From Leuctra nigra (Eukaryota > Arthropoda > Insecta > Plecoptera > Leuctridae), in contig OW203773.1 in assembly GCA_934045905.1 (NCBI GenBank), forward strand, positions 16,107,246 to 16,171,245: a stretch of DNA of 64,000 nt, read 5' to 3'. Under the pieces are notes generated by a model. The model ran no database searches, was not told where the DNA came from, and saw nothing but the letters and a program-made list of their open reading frames with translations. Positions 11,401 to 22,529 of this stretch are shown in pieces; the stretch's first letter is position 1, and every line of letters begins with the position of its first letter. The position numbers were made by a program, and so were the translations under genes.

Positions 11401-11850
11401 ATTAATTAACGCAACAGCCCATATGACTGTAAAATAAATATTTTTTGAAAGAGATACTTTTAAATACAATACGTATTCTCCCCCTCCCCTCCACACTTCT
11501 TAAATATTTAATATTTTTTGTATTTTTATAATTTAGTGCATTATTTTTGTCTTGATCTTGACTTTTTGTCTTATTTGTATCAAACAGCACTAATGAAAAA
11601 TACTACTATCTACAACCTATTTACCAAAACACATGAATGCTTGAACTATTGCATTGGATTTACGATGCAGGCTGCCAATACATTGCCATGCAGGTAGTAG
11701 GTAATGTAATTGACACCATACTCAGCATGTGCAGCCTTGTTTTACCAGACAATCTCCATGGGGCTGCATGCAGCACCAGCAATTAGCTATAACTCTTACA
11801 TAGAGACTAATTAGATATTGATTTCAATGCAAGATTTACAGTTATGACAG
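8410..11850. other. No confident gene (3.4 kb)
   Basis: The stretch includes a purine-rich AAGAAGAAG tract at about 8715-8830 and pyrimidine-rich tracts near 11370-11490. A frame at 9151-9450 is open but starts after a stop with no ATG. Its first part ends at a possible splice donor (AAG|GTTAGT, 9312/9313), so 9179-9312 could be an exon, although no protein family is recognised. No member of the window's repeat families was seen. Confidence 0.4.
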
Positions 11851-11857
11851 CATCGGA

Positions 11858-12687
11858 TATACCGGGTGGCGCAAAAAAATCACCCTGTTTGAGAGGTCAC
11901 TATATCGAAACTATTATATATAGGATTCTGAAATTAGTACATGTATTAGAGAACATACCAAAATTTAATATGTGCAAGTTTCAAAAACTTTACTATTGTA
12001 GGAAAAAAGTTACAGCTTTCCAAATTTGGTTGTCAAAAAATTGATTATACAGAGCTCAAATAGCGCGCGGCCAGAAAACTTCCAATAGCCGGGACGCTGT
12101 TTCTTCAAAACAGCGTACGATATCAAGCTGAAAATTTAAATTATATTGATAATATGTTGAGATCGATTGTGTAAAAATGTCAATAAATTTGAATGAATGG
12201 AAAGAAAATTATGGCATCTTGAAGTTGAGCGTAAAATCAGATGTAGATTATTTCTAAACTTTTATTACTCACGTTACAAAAGTGAAAATTTTCCCCACTA
12301 TTCTGTTTTCAAGCTCAACATCAAGATCCATAACTTTCGTTCCATTAATTAAAATTGTTTGAAATTTTTACACAATCGATCTTAACCTATGTTCAATATA
12401 ATTTGAAATTTCGTACGTAATTACGTACGTAGTTTTGAAGAAACAGCGTCTCGGCCATTGGAAGTTTTCTGGACGCGCGCTATTTGAGCTCCGTATAATT
12501 AATTTTTTGACAACCAAGTTTGAACAGCTGTAACTTTTTTCCTACATTAGTAATGTTTTTTGAATCTTGTACATATTAAATATTGGTATGTTTTCTAATA
12601 TGTGTACAAGTTTCAGAATCCTATCTATATTAATTTCTATATAGTGACCTCTCATTCAGGGTGATTTTTTTTGCGCCACCCAGTATA
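11858..12687. mobile_element. Foldback MITE with TA target site (about 825 bp)
   Basis: The ends are TATACCGGGTGGCGCAAAAA and, inverted, the same with one change (TATACTGGG). The two halves are imperfect inverted copies of each other across nearly the whole length; for example AACTTCCAATAGCCGGGACG on the left pairs with its complement near 12445-12470. There is no ORF for a transposase. The TA flanks fit a Tc1/mariner-type partner. Confidence 0.85.
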
Positions 12688-12694
12688 TTAAAGG

Positions 12695-13110
12695 TTCAAT
12701 AATGTACCGCAAACTGTTTTCTCGATTTTGCGTTGCACACTTTTGGTATTACATAATTAGGGCTAGGATGTTTAGAACCTATGAAACGTCCAAAAAAGTC
12801 AGAAAATGCTACCCTGAAACTATTAAAAAATGACCACAAAATCCCGAATAAAAAATATTAAATTCTATGGTATGCAATAGATACCTATTCGTCATCATAT
12901 TATTCGATTGATCGATTTAAGAGTTGGACTTGGAGAAATATATTAAAATTAACTTAAAATTATTGTATTTATTACGAGTCACTTGTTGATGGCCATCCAA
13001 AGATGGATGGTAATTTTATTAATTGTGGTCTAGACCAAAATTCATAAAATTGTTGTAACTTGCAACTAACATTTCATATTATTTTCCCCAACATTTAAAA
13101 AAAACTTTAA
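12695..13110. other. No gene seen
   Basis: AT-rich sequence with no recognisable repeat or ORF. Confidence 0.5.
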
Positions 13111-13357
13111 AAAACTTGAATTCCGGAGGCCCAGGTTTGATTCCCGCGGCCGTCCTTCCTGACTGTTTTTTGTTGTAATTTTCCCTCAGTCGACAGGCAA
13201 ATGCTGGGAAGGTACCCTACTAATAGGCCACGACCGCCTCCTTCCCATCTTCCATCCTTACCTACTCTTCACCATCATCTCCCAATCATCATCATCATCA
13301 TTCATCCGTCGCCATTAGCCTCGCTGCAGAACAGTGCGACGTTAAGCCACAGAAAAA
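13111..13357 (+). mobile_element. SINE, 5'-truncated in the tRNA head
   Basis: It begins at AACTTGAATTCCGGAGG, so the A box is missing. It keeps a mutated B box (GGTTTGATTCCCG) and is otherwise complete through GCGACGTTAAGCCACAGAAA. Confidence 0.9.
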
Positions 13358-13359
13358 GC

Positions 13360-14060
13360 CATTGCAGCAATTGACAATTTTTACAGTTATTTTGACTTGT
13401 GTTCAAATGTTGATACTTTCTAAGTTCAGCTTGGTTTCATTCTTGTTCATAATTGTTTTTTCTTCCATTTTCTTCCATTTATAAATTCCCACCATGGCAT
13501 GGTGATTGTGAGAAAATCAACGCAGTTTAGACAGTTACTCCTGTGTAGCATTCTAGTTTAGGAAAGCAATTGACTACTTTAGAAGCTTTTAATAACACAC
13601 ATGCCTTAAATCACTCCAGGGGTAGCGAATCAAGGGTTTCTCAATAGATTTATGGAATAGTACATTCCTTAGATTGTTTTAAATTTACATCAGTAAGACA
13701 ACAAGAAAAGATTATTTAGATATATCCAGAAATTTCCATTTCCACATATGATGACTAAAGAAAAGATTCATCAAGCATACTTCATAATCAAATTTAATTA
13801 GTTATAGGTACAAATTTCTTATTTATTGTTTATAAAATATATTTTAGCTAGATTTATGAGTAAGCTGGATCCTTTTGTTCAACCAAAATATTGGACAGCT
13901 GTCGTTTTGCTAATCAAATGAATGTCTTTCTTGTTTCACACTCACTCATCACTCTCTCAAAATTAAGTGGAAAATATGATATACATTTACAAGTCTTTGA
14001 ATTTCTTAACAACCTATATAGCCACACATTTATATTAAAGAACTACACACTACAAACTAC
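13360..14060. other. No gene seen
   Basis: AT-rich. The frame at 13891-14112 ends inside the following palindromic element and shows no domain. Confidence 0.5.
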
Positions 14061-14063
14061 AAA

Positions 14064-14270
14064 GACAGTAGCCAAAACGGGGTTAATAAAAAACAGCTCC
14101 AATGTATTTTAGGTCGCTTTTTCCTGAAACAGCTCCTAAAATGTGAGCCAAAATAGCTAGTTTTGGTTTTGACCGGTTTGGCTCACATTTTAAGGGCTGC
14201 GTTTCAGGAAAAAGCGACCTTAAATACACTAGAGCTGTTTTTTATTCACCCCATTTTGGTTACTTGTTTT
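14064..14270. mobile_element. Palindromic MITE (about 205 bp)
   Basis: The two halves are inverted copies. GACAGTAGCCAAAACGGGG, GGTCGCTTTTTCCTGAAAC and AAAATGTGAGCCAAA on the left all recur inverted on the right, around a spacer of about 20 bp near 14165. It is non-coding and would fold into one long hairpin. Confidence 0.85.
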
Positions 14271-14279
14271 TACAGTGAT

Positions 14280-15135
14280 GACTAAGTGAGCTAAAGAACT
14301 ATCTAATACAAATAAAGTTTCATCAATCTATGCGTACGTTCTTGCAATAATTTTACATAATGGAAATAGATAGACATATACATTTTTATATCCAACCTGT
14401 TATTCGTTATGAAAGAGTACAAATCTTACGTTTTAACATTAGAGAACAATAATATCATAAAACTAAATAAGATAAAAGTAGCAAATATATCCAGTAGTCG
14501 CACTACTACAATAAAATTAATAGTCAGTGTAAAATATAAAATACATTTAAATGTCTTTGAACTTCTTAGACAATCATAAAAACACAAAATTAGTCAAGGT
14601 AAAGATTGTATTATTATTGATCAGTAATAAAATAATTATTGCACAAGATCATAACAAATATATTTAAATTCGCTGTACGTATTCATATAAAATGTGACAC
14701 CATATTCAAGTACCCACTTGCAGGCCTTGTATAAAACCGCAGACAGTACAAAACATAATGTCAAACGTAGTAAATCAAATAGCGGTAGTAAAATTTATGA
14801 TCGGACATAAATAATATGGGAGAGTCGCATGTATGCAAGCAATACGTGTAAAATAATAGAAAATAAAAATAAAACTTATAAGCGGTATAAAATATTGCTA
14901 GAAGAATCTTTGGATAATATTATGAGCTGCGCTGTTAAAGGGAAATAAATCACAATAAATTGTTTTTTATGTAGTTTCCTTTGAATGTAATTTTTTAAGT
15001 TTTGCATTAGAATTGACGTTATTATGAGAATCAAGGGGCTTTTGTGAAGAAATAAAAATTACAAAGCAATAAAATTTACCTACCTACCTACTCATGTGTT
15101 TCTTGTTTTTTTTTATACGTAAAATGAGTTTCTTA
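14280..15135. other. No gene seen
   Basis: Very AT-rich, no recognisable repeats. A CCTACCTACCTAC run sits at about 15080. Confidence 0.5.
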
Positions 15136-15137
15136 TA

Positions 15138-15572
15138 ATAATCTTTGTCTCTTTGCAGGCTGTAGTGCCCCAATCGTTCAACCAATCGATTTGAAATTTT
15201 GCACACATATTAATTGTAATCGAATGGGTCTTGTTTTTTAACAGGATCCAGTGATTTTTTAAATTTAAACTGGAACCATTTGACCGATCAACTTAAAATT
15301 TTGCAAGGTCATTGGGACCAACATTAATTCATGTGCTTCTGTCATGTTTCAGACTAATTGTTAACTTCAAAAGTTATTGAATTTTAACTGACATTTTATG
15401 TGTGTTTGAAAATATTTGCCAAATTTCTTGAAGAAAATTTAAAATATTATTATTGCTTCTGGTGCCTTCCGTTTCGGCTCTTTCCAAGGCCTGTAGAGAG
15501 CTGAAACTTGCAAACGCATTCGCATGCAATACGAAGGGTCGCTCATCAACGCGTTACACAGAGCTCTTTCCT
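15138..15572 (+). mobile_element. HINE-like element, 5'-truncated
   Basis: It has the family lines GATTTGAAATTTTGCACACA, ATTGGGACCAACATTAA and AAAAGTTATTG, and the 3' end ATGCAATACGAAGGGTCGCT followed by CAACGCGTTACACAGAG and TTTCCT. It belongs to the 3' subfamily with GCATGCAATACGAAGG. Confidence 0.8.
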
Positions 15573-15574
15573 TT

Positions 15575-15620
15575 ATCACTTCACCCAGCGTTATTAGTTG
15601 CTGAAGAGTGCGCCGTTAAA
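15575..15620 (+). mobile_element. SINE 3'-end remnant
   Basis: CGTTATTAGTTGCTGAAGAG followed by TGCGCCGTTAA is a diverged SINE 3' end, lying directly behind the HINE terminus. Confidence 0.5.
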
Positions 15621-15624
15621 TAGC

Positions 15625-16080
15625 TTAACCCCACTCTTTCTATTGGCCCGATATAATTCCAAACACCATTGCGATTGGCCACCCAATAATTACATCCAAC
15701 CAATAACATCTCAGTTATAATTACATGTTATTAAACCTATAATTACATACTGAAGCTGGTCATACAATTACATTTTATCACTTCAAGTCTTCACGTCGTT
15801 TCTGATTGGATGTAATCATGGACACGTCGACCAATGGGAGGCGATCAAAGGGTGTAATTAGTAGTTTATAGTACGTAATTTGCATGCTATCTGATGGTAT
15901 ATGTTGGAATGTTTCCGGTGGTTTAATTACGTATTCTAGTGGTTATGGATGTGTAAGGAATCCATGCGGGTGTAAGTATATGTTAAGGGACAGGAAGTGG
16001 TTGGAGGAAGTGGAATATATTGGGTATGTGCAGTGAGAATAGTTCCTTTTATAGTCTGAACTGGTCTTTTGAATTCAACA
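15625..16080. other. No gene seen
   Basis: Contains several ATTGG/CCAAT-like words (ATTGGCC, CCAATAAT, ATTGGATG, CCAATGGG) and repeated ATTACAT words between 15640 and 15850. No ORF or known repeat. Confidence 0.4.
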
Positions 16081-16086
16081 AGTTAT

Positions 16087-17847
16087 TGAGCGAGCGAAGC
16101 GAGCGTCTTTTTTTTTTACTCTTTTGACAACCTCTGTTTTTTTTGTATTTTTATTTATATTTTTGGCTGCTATCTGGAGCAATGGAAGTCGGTGCGTTTC
16201 ACCGATCGATCTGAAATTCTGTACACATGTAGATACAATCTTTTCTGTTTGCTGACCTTAATTTTTTTTAAATCCATTGATTGGTTAAAATTTAAATAAA
16301 TATCTCCTGATAGGCTGAAAAATGAAAACGGCCTTCGATACATCTGATCAAACTCATATTTTGCATGATCATTAAGACCAACAATGTCTCTTATTTTACA
16401 AAAGTTCATCTCAATCAGTTAAGAACGTATGAACTTATTGACATTTTTAATATCCTTTACTATTAATGCACAGTTTCAACAATGGAGCTCTTAAATTGCG
16501 TTACGATAGACCTCTATAGAAATCGTCATTTTAGCCCAATTTTAATCAAACCCGAACTTTTCCTGTAGATAATTTCGAGCCAAATAAAGTGCACACAATT
16601 TCAATCGAATCCGTTGAGTATTTCGAGAGATATTAAAAGAAAACCAAATTTGCATCGAAAAACTTAATTTTTTCGAAACTTTGAAACTTCAGGAAGCTGT
16701 GAATCCATTGGCAGTGATTGAAGTTCAATTTAACTCTGTGAACCTTGATTAAATAGGGGGTTGAGAATGTTGTGTGCGGTGGGGGGAGGGGGGCGCAAGA
16801 TAACTTTTCTGATATTGGAATTTTTTCTTGAGTGTACCTCCTTACGTCACATTGCATTTTGAAAATGATTGAGTATATTGAAAGGAATCAAAATTGTATG
16901 TTGTGATTTCTGCCGAGATGCGTACATTTATATAATCAGGTTGAATCTTATTATGTGGAGACCTGAATAAAATCGCGTTAAATTCTACTACTCAGTCTTG
17001 ACCATGGGCTTCAAGTATACTTTGTGCTTTTTCGATCAAGACCAAATAGCTGTGAGGAAAGTAAGTTCACTTGAGAGTAACGACAACGAGACAACGACAG
17101 AAATGCTCTTTACTCGTGCTTTCATAAACTTGATAGTGTGTCTTGTGTTTTCTTAGCATATTATATTTTTTAATGTTGGAAATCTTTGATTGTGCTGTAA
17201 TTTTTTATGTTGCGTATTTGTTTCGTATAATTAACTCATTTGGGTATGATTTCGAATTCAGAATTTGGATTCGTTTAGAATCGTTCAAACTTTTTCAGTT
17301 GTTGTTTTCAATATTCTAAGTAAGTATATTAATTTGGAAACTGCCACTTTGGGTTAATTCTTCACTGAACAGATCCATTTATATTTAATTATTGTTTCGG
17401 TTGGTTTTGAAAAAAAAAATCAAGATTTAGAATTGAGTTCCCATTGAGATCGGTAGTTCTGTGAGGGTCAAGACAATTGTCACGATCAGTCAATTCGTCA
17501 GCAAGAGTTGTTCAAGGGTTGCTCTCTATTATACCTTGATCAGAAAAGATTGTGATTAGGTCATGTATTACATGGCGGGGCTCTCTAGTCTATCAGTAAT
17601 GAAGTATCGAAATGAATGTTTTCCAGTGCCAATTGAATTGAATCTGATTTGCTATAGTATTTGCCAGGGTGCTTAGATGCTATTTTCAAGTTTCGATAAT
17701 AAGCATACTTTTATGTCGATTGAGTGATCATATTTGAATTCAATATGGAAGTATATGTTTTCTGTGCGTTGTGTACGCATTTCCGGTTCGAGAATTTGCA
17801 CGTACCCGTGCTCGCTCATCAACGCGTTACACTGAGCGTTTTCCTAG
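16087..17847 (+). mobile_element. HINE-like element, long copy with extra internal segment
   Basis: Both ends are intact: TGAGCGAGCGAAGCGAGCGT at the 5' end, and GTGCTCGCTCATCAACGCG, the hairpin and CCTAG at the 3' end, followed by TT. Compared with the copy at 50705-52060 it carries about 1.1 kb of additional sequence (about 16466-17595) and lacks some internal units. No transposition protein is encoded. Confidence 0.85.
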
Positions 17848-17865
17848 TTATAGTATTTGAATTGT

Positions 17866-18065
17866 TGTATTTAATGTTGTACTGTATTTTGCAAACTATA
17901 ATGGCAACGGATGAATGATTTTGATGATGATTGGGAGATGATAATGATGACGGATATACTATCACAGAATTTGCCTCTCGACTGAGGGGGACTGTGGAAA
18001 TACCTCAGTCAGAATTAGCTGCAGGGAAATTGGGTGCCAATTCAAAACGTTATACTGCCAAATAC
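17866..18065 (-). mobile_element. SINE, diverged
   Basis: TTTAATGTTGTACTGTATTTTGCA, then TAATGGCAACGGATGAATGA, and later TTTGCCTCTCGACTGAGGG, correspond to the SINE in reverse with an internal deletion. It starts about 18 bp after the HINE terminus at 17847. Confidence 0.75.
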
Positions 18066-18140
18066 AGCTTGCTCTGTATTTGTACATACAAGAAAATAAA
18101 ACTTAAAACGGCTTTGTTATAACAACAGCTAAAGTGAAAA

Positions 18141-18361
18141 GTGAAGAACGCATGAGTCTGTTTAAAAAAACAGTTCTAGACCTTCAAGACCTTGACTTTC
18201 AGAACTTTCAGAGTATTCCTTCGTTTTTTAGAAAATATTGCTACAAAGTCTTGAAAAAAGCAATTGAAATATTGATCTGTATGGAAGATAAATACTAAGT
18301 TTCAACATAAAACTTCGTTAATCTCAGTTACATCCGAATGTGACTTATAGCGTTTTTACCC
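18141..18361. mobile_element. MITE, GAAGAACGC-TIR family, copy 1
   Basis: The ends are GTGAAGAACGCATGAGTC and, inverted, GACTTATAGCGTTTTTACCC. About 200 bp matches the copy at 55009-55220, including TGTATGGAAGATAA and CATCCGAATGTGACTTATAG. Confidence 0.75.
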
Positions 18362-18364
18362 TAA

Positions 18365-19395
18365 ACATTTAACATTAAGATAAGCTTTTAAGCTAAAAAA
18401 TGTAAGCAAGTATTACAAACTGTTCAGTTTTTCAGTCCTCTTGCCATGAGAGAAATTAAATAAAATTTACATAAATGGGCTTTATAATTTTTCAGCTATG
18501 TATTTAAAGCTTACTGCATGCACATTCTTTGAATCATTGTGAGGATCCAAACGTTCTCTTCTGTCGGTTTGTACAATGTGTTATGAAATATAGGTACATT
18601 TTTTGGTAACTTTTATGCTCATGCAACTTTTATTTTCATCAACCTTTCCTCTTCAAAAATTATTATAAAGTGCAGCCCTTTGTTAAGTTCTAATAAATTA
18701 GTCTTCAATAACTATATTGAATATTACTAGTAATAAGATGACAATTTGAAAACTTCCCCAATTTCCAAAAATTCAACCTTCAAACGAGAATACAACTCAA
18801 CTTGATAACAAAGCCAACTAAGTATTTTTTATCAACATTGACAGTAATAATTAAACACCTTTGTTTCATCATAAAAAGGAAGAAAATAAACAACTCTTTA
18901 TTAAAACAAAAGACAGCCGCTACAATGTGAATGAGCAAGCATGGGAAATAAAAATCCGACAAGGTGTAAACCTGACAAGATGCAATAATGATTATTTGTT
19001 CAGCGATCTTGCCCGTAGGTTGGTATAACACCGGAGGTGTGCCTATGCGTTGTGTAAATATTGTCCCAAAGAATACTTCGTCGTTAAGTTGGTACTAAAA
19101 GACAATATTGACTTATGAAGAAATTATTTATTGTGTAGTCTCCTTGCTTTAGTAAGTATGTACTTAACATAACCAGTACCGCCAGTACCTACCATTCGTA
19201 ATTGAAAAAACTTTTACTTTCTTTCCTGGATTTATGCATTGTAATATATTTATACATTTGAATTTATTTAATCTTCTTCTTCTCTTTCTTCTGTTTCTTC
19301 TTTCCTCCCTTACAAATAATATTTCTGATAAAGCCAATTTTATGTCAACAATCAATGATAATCATAGTATTACCACAAAGGGTCGGTTTTCATGC
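18365..19395. other. No gene seen
   Basis: AT-rich. A CTTCTTCTTCTCTTTCTTCT pyrimidine tract lies at about 19272-19300. No convincing ORF. Confidence 0.5.
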
Positions 19396-19405
19396 TCTTT
19401 GAGAA

Positions 19406-19959
19406 CAGTGTTATGACTTATCTAGATAAAAAAAAATATTGTTATCTATTGGCAACTATCTAGATAAAAAAATAAAAAATTCAAAATGCACTTGTGTGTA
19501 TGAACATGCACTCAAATGTCAGATGATTTGAAAAAGGAAAATAATAACCGTTTAGAGATGTCTTGTTACGACGGACGCATTTTTTAAGGGCTCGCGAATT
19601 CCGAATTTAGGATTCGAAAATAATTAGGATATTATTAGGGCAATAATTAACAGTATTGGTAAAAAAAATTATCTATTATCTATTACAATTATCTAGATAA
19701 ATATTTTTTATTATATATATTATCTACACTCTAAATATGATTGAGTGGAAGTCGCTCAAAAATGAGTTAAATCCACTCAAAAATGATACGTTTATATGCA
19801 CTTTGGTGCACTTTCCATCCTTTTTGAGTGGATTTCACTCTTTCAAATTTAGCGTGTAGATAATATCTCGGAAATTTATATCTATTATCTTATCTAGATA
19901 CATTTTTGGCAGGTTATCATTATCTTTATCTAGATAAAAAAAATCTAATCACAACACTG
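19406..19959. mobile_element. hAT-like MITE with 8-bp target duplication
   Basis: The ends are CAGTGTTATGA and, inverted, ATCACAACACTG. It is flanked by a perfect 8-bp direct repeat TTTGAGAA (19398-19405 and 19960-19967), the hAT signature. Repeated TATCTAGATAAAAA words lie near both ends. The related copy at 44494-44843 shares AAATGTCAGATGAT and GAATTTAGGATT. It has no transposase ORF and holds a second MITE nested at 19727-19856. Confidence 0.9.
19727..19856. mobile_element. Nested MITE, TA target site (130 bp)
   Basis: The ends CACTCTAAATATGATTGAGT and, inverted, ACTCTTTCAAATTTAGCGTG are flanked by TA on both sides. It splits the hAT-like element and is absent from that element's other copy. 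Confidence 0.75.
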
Positions 19960-19999
19960 TTTGAGAAGCAGTAGTTAACTTAAAATGGTCATTCAAGTT

Positions 20000-20080
20000 A
20001 TGACATTGGTTGTTGCGATGGCAATCTAGTCCTAATCAACTGTTTAAATTTTAGCAGGGAATTGAAAATCTGTCACAATT
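20000..20080. mobile_element. Fragment of CAATCAACTGTTTAA MITE family
   Basis: TTGGTTGTTGCGATGGCAAT through TCAACTGTTTAAATTTTAGC matches the element at 41772-41912. Confidence 0.5.
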
Positions 20081-20537
20081 AACTATTAAACGTTTAAATT
20101 AATTTAACAGACGACTAATAAAAATGTGGTTTCCCACACGACTGAGGAAAACAAGTCAATGTTCGAACTATCACATGTTTTTGGAACAGTTAGTAGACAA
20201 ACAAATGGTCCAATTATACAAACAACTCGTGATTTTCCTATTGTCTTAATTAAATCAAAAGTTAACTAGACGCTAGTTATAAACAATGACTTTGCGAATT
20301 GCACAATCAACATTAATTACATATGGCGGTCAACCCTAGTTATGTTTAAACAACGGTTTAAAAGCCGGTGTTATGCCCGGGGCACCGGCTTCTGGTTAGC
20401 CAAATATTAAACATAGTTATGAGTTCGGTTTGTGTAGATAGATAGTTATCGAACTGAATTATTAAAAATATTTTTCAAGACCAAGATCAAACTTTGTTAA
20501 ATTTTTTAAAATGAATTATTAATTTTAAAATAATTTT

Positions 20538-20606
20538 TGTGCAGCGAGGCTAATGGCGACGGATGAATGATTATGATGACGATTGGGAGATTAGGTAAGG
20601 ATCCCG
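20538..20606 (-). mobile_element. SINE fragment
   Basis: GCAGCGAGGCTAATGGCGAC through GATTGGGAGATTAGGTAAGG. Both ends are cut off, and a MITE follows at 20631. Confidence 0.85.
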
Positions 20607-20630
20607 GCAATGTTAAATAATGCATTTTAG

Positions 20631-20831
20631 GTACACCCAACAAATCATAAAACGGTATTTCAATGAAACGGATTGGCCGCTGGTCAGGTTCCTTGACAAT
20701 CAATCCTTGTTATTATCAATGCAATCAGAGCTCACCTACTAGAGGTAGATGACGAGTTCGCATAGACTTTATCGGATGTTGCATTCACATTTTTTAAAGC
20801 CAAATACCGTTTTTTTATTTTTCGAGTGTAC
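20631..20831. mobile_element. MITE, GTACAC-TIR family, AACGGTATTT subtype
   Basis: The ends GTACACCCAACAAATCATAA and, inverted, TTTTATTTTTCGAGTGTAC are followed inward on both sides by AACGGTATTT. The core is shared with 50323-50506 and more loosely with 63418-63633. Confidence 0.8.
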
Positions 20832-20834
20832 ATG

Positions 20835-21180
20835 CATTCTTGACTGGTGAATTATATGACAATTTTTTATATTGATAGATAGACTTTGATCTTCAAATCG
20901 TTATGAGGATTTTTACATGAGGGTAAATTATAAGATTTAATAATTTTTTAGCATAATTACAATTGTTAAACATTTTTTTAAACCATATTGAATTTTAAAA
21001 TTTTGTCCTGACCATTTGTACAGTGTCTCCTTGAGTAAGTAGAAGAAAAAATAATGAATTTATCTTGAAAATTGCAGAAGTTATGTGAAAATAAAATATG
21101 TGAAAATAATATAAATTCAGAAACAAATTTTAAATATGGACATTTTTAACCTTTGTTTTAATTTTTTTGGATCACTTGAC
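20835..21180. other. No gene seen
   Basis: AT-rich with no recognisable repeat or ORF. Confidence 0.5.
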
Positions 21181-21182
21181 TT

Positions 21183-21425
21183 GAAGTTCCAAGGTCCCGT
21201 CTTCGATTCCCGCGGCCGTCCTTCCTGACTGGGGTTTTGTCGTGGTTTTCCGTCAGTCGACAGGCAAATGTTGGGAAGGTACCCTACTAATAGGCCACGA
21301 CCGCCTCCTTCCCACCTTCCATCCTTACCTACTCTTCACCATCATCTCCCAATCATCATCATAATCATTCATCCGTCGCCATTAGCCTCGCTGCAGAACA
21401 GTGCGACGTTAAGCTCCAGACAACA
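21183..21425 (+). mobile_element. SINE, 5'-truncated
   Basis: It starts in the middle of the tRNA head (GAAGTTCCAAGGTCCCGTCT), keeps CTTCGATTCCCG in place of the B box and has a complete body to GCGACGTTAAGCTCCAGAC. Confidence 0.92.
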
Positions 21426-21429
21426 CTAC

Positions 21430-22235
21430 CATATCGTGGTATACTTCCATTACATTGTAAGCAAACCGGTCATTACCCAACATATCGACTATTGGAGACG
21501 ATCGATAGGGGGGGGGGGGATAATATCGATTGCTCAGATCGATTCTACTTGATTTATATCGCGAGATATGCTCGTGACGTCATTCCTTGTCGCACATTCC
21601 GTTGTGCAATATCACCCTTACGGACATCGTCTCTAAGGGCGATGTTCCTGTAGATTACAAATACATCTTCGACCTTATAGACTGATTGAATAAGAGTGTA
21701 GTAATATGGCATGTGTTACCTGGTTTCCAGAGTTATGTCCTTTTAATACTATCTCTAAAACCCTGATTTGTCATACAATTCTATTTCCATGTTCAAGGTT
21801 ATGTTTTTTTTTATCATTCATTTATGTTGATTGGCTTTGTATTAAATAATCAGTTTCTGTTATTAATTTGATTATAACTTGAAGCATAATAAATGCAGTT
21901 TTTAGGAAAAATTACGACATTTCTACCACCTAACTATTTCCTATTTTGACAAAATGTCAATGTCATGTCAAAATGTCAATGTCTTTTATTTTGTTCAATT
22001 CAATGTTGTATACAAATATTAAGTATACTAATAAATACCAACTGCAATGTGAAAAGATTTTCCTCGAGTTGGTATTTATTCACATTCACCTAACTGAGGG
22101 ATTCAGTAAAAATAGTTACAGACGATATAATATCTTCGTCTTCGACCATTTCATCTATAATGTGCTATCAAATCTCTACATATCAGCTGTACGATGCGTT
22201 CATAACATTTTCCTCGTTTCATAACAATTATAATT
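21430..22235. other. No gene seen
   Basis: Includes a run of ten G at about 21510, several ATCGAT words at 21490-21560 and a TGACGTCA word near 21575. No ORF of note. Confidence 0.4.
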
Positions 22236-22529
22236 TATAGCTTGCACGATCTTCTTTTGTTTTATATCAGCAATATTGAATTTTCCACCTGAGAACGGAC
22301 ATTTTGTTGGCACGTTGCCGGGTCAGATCATAACTTTATTCAGGTAAATCGATGTATTTTTGTAATGTGAGTGATTCCTCTTCCATTAAAGATATCACCG
22401 GAGCCTATACAATTTCCCAGGTAACATTAACTATAAAATATCGTCAAAAAAGCAGAGAATCACAGATATTCTGCGTGCCATCAAGATGGTGACATGCAAC
22501 AATGAGATGACATCACATGCAAACTATGA
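22236..22529 (+). mobile_element. MITE, ATAGCTTGCA-TIR family, copy 1
   Basis: A 294-bp element with short inverted ends (ATAGCTTGCA / TGCAAACTAT). The same sequence lies inverted at 25211-25509. The pair shares AAGCAGAGAATCACAG and GCACGTTGCC-type blocks. Confidence 0.85.

Noticed and set aside
21268..21552. ORFs with LGRYPTNR...LPTLHHHLPIIIIIIHPSPLAS (also 40100, 49094)
   Set aside because: The same peptide appears wherever the SINE does; it is the translated SINE body, not a gene family.
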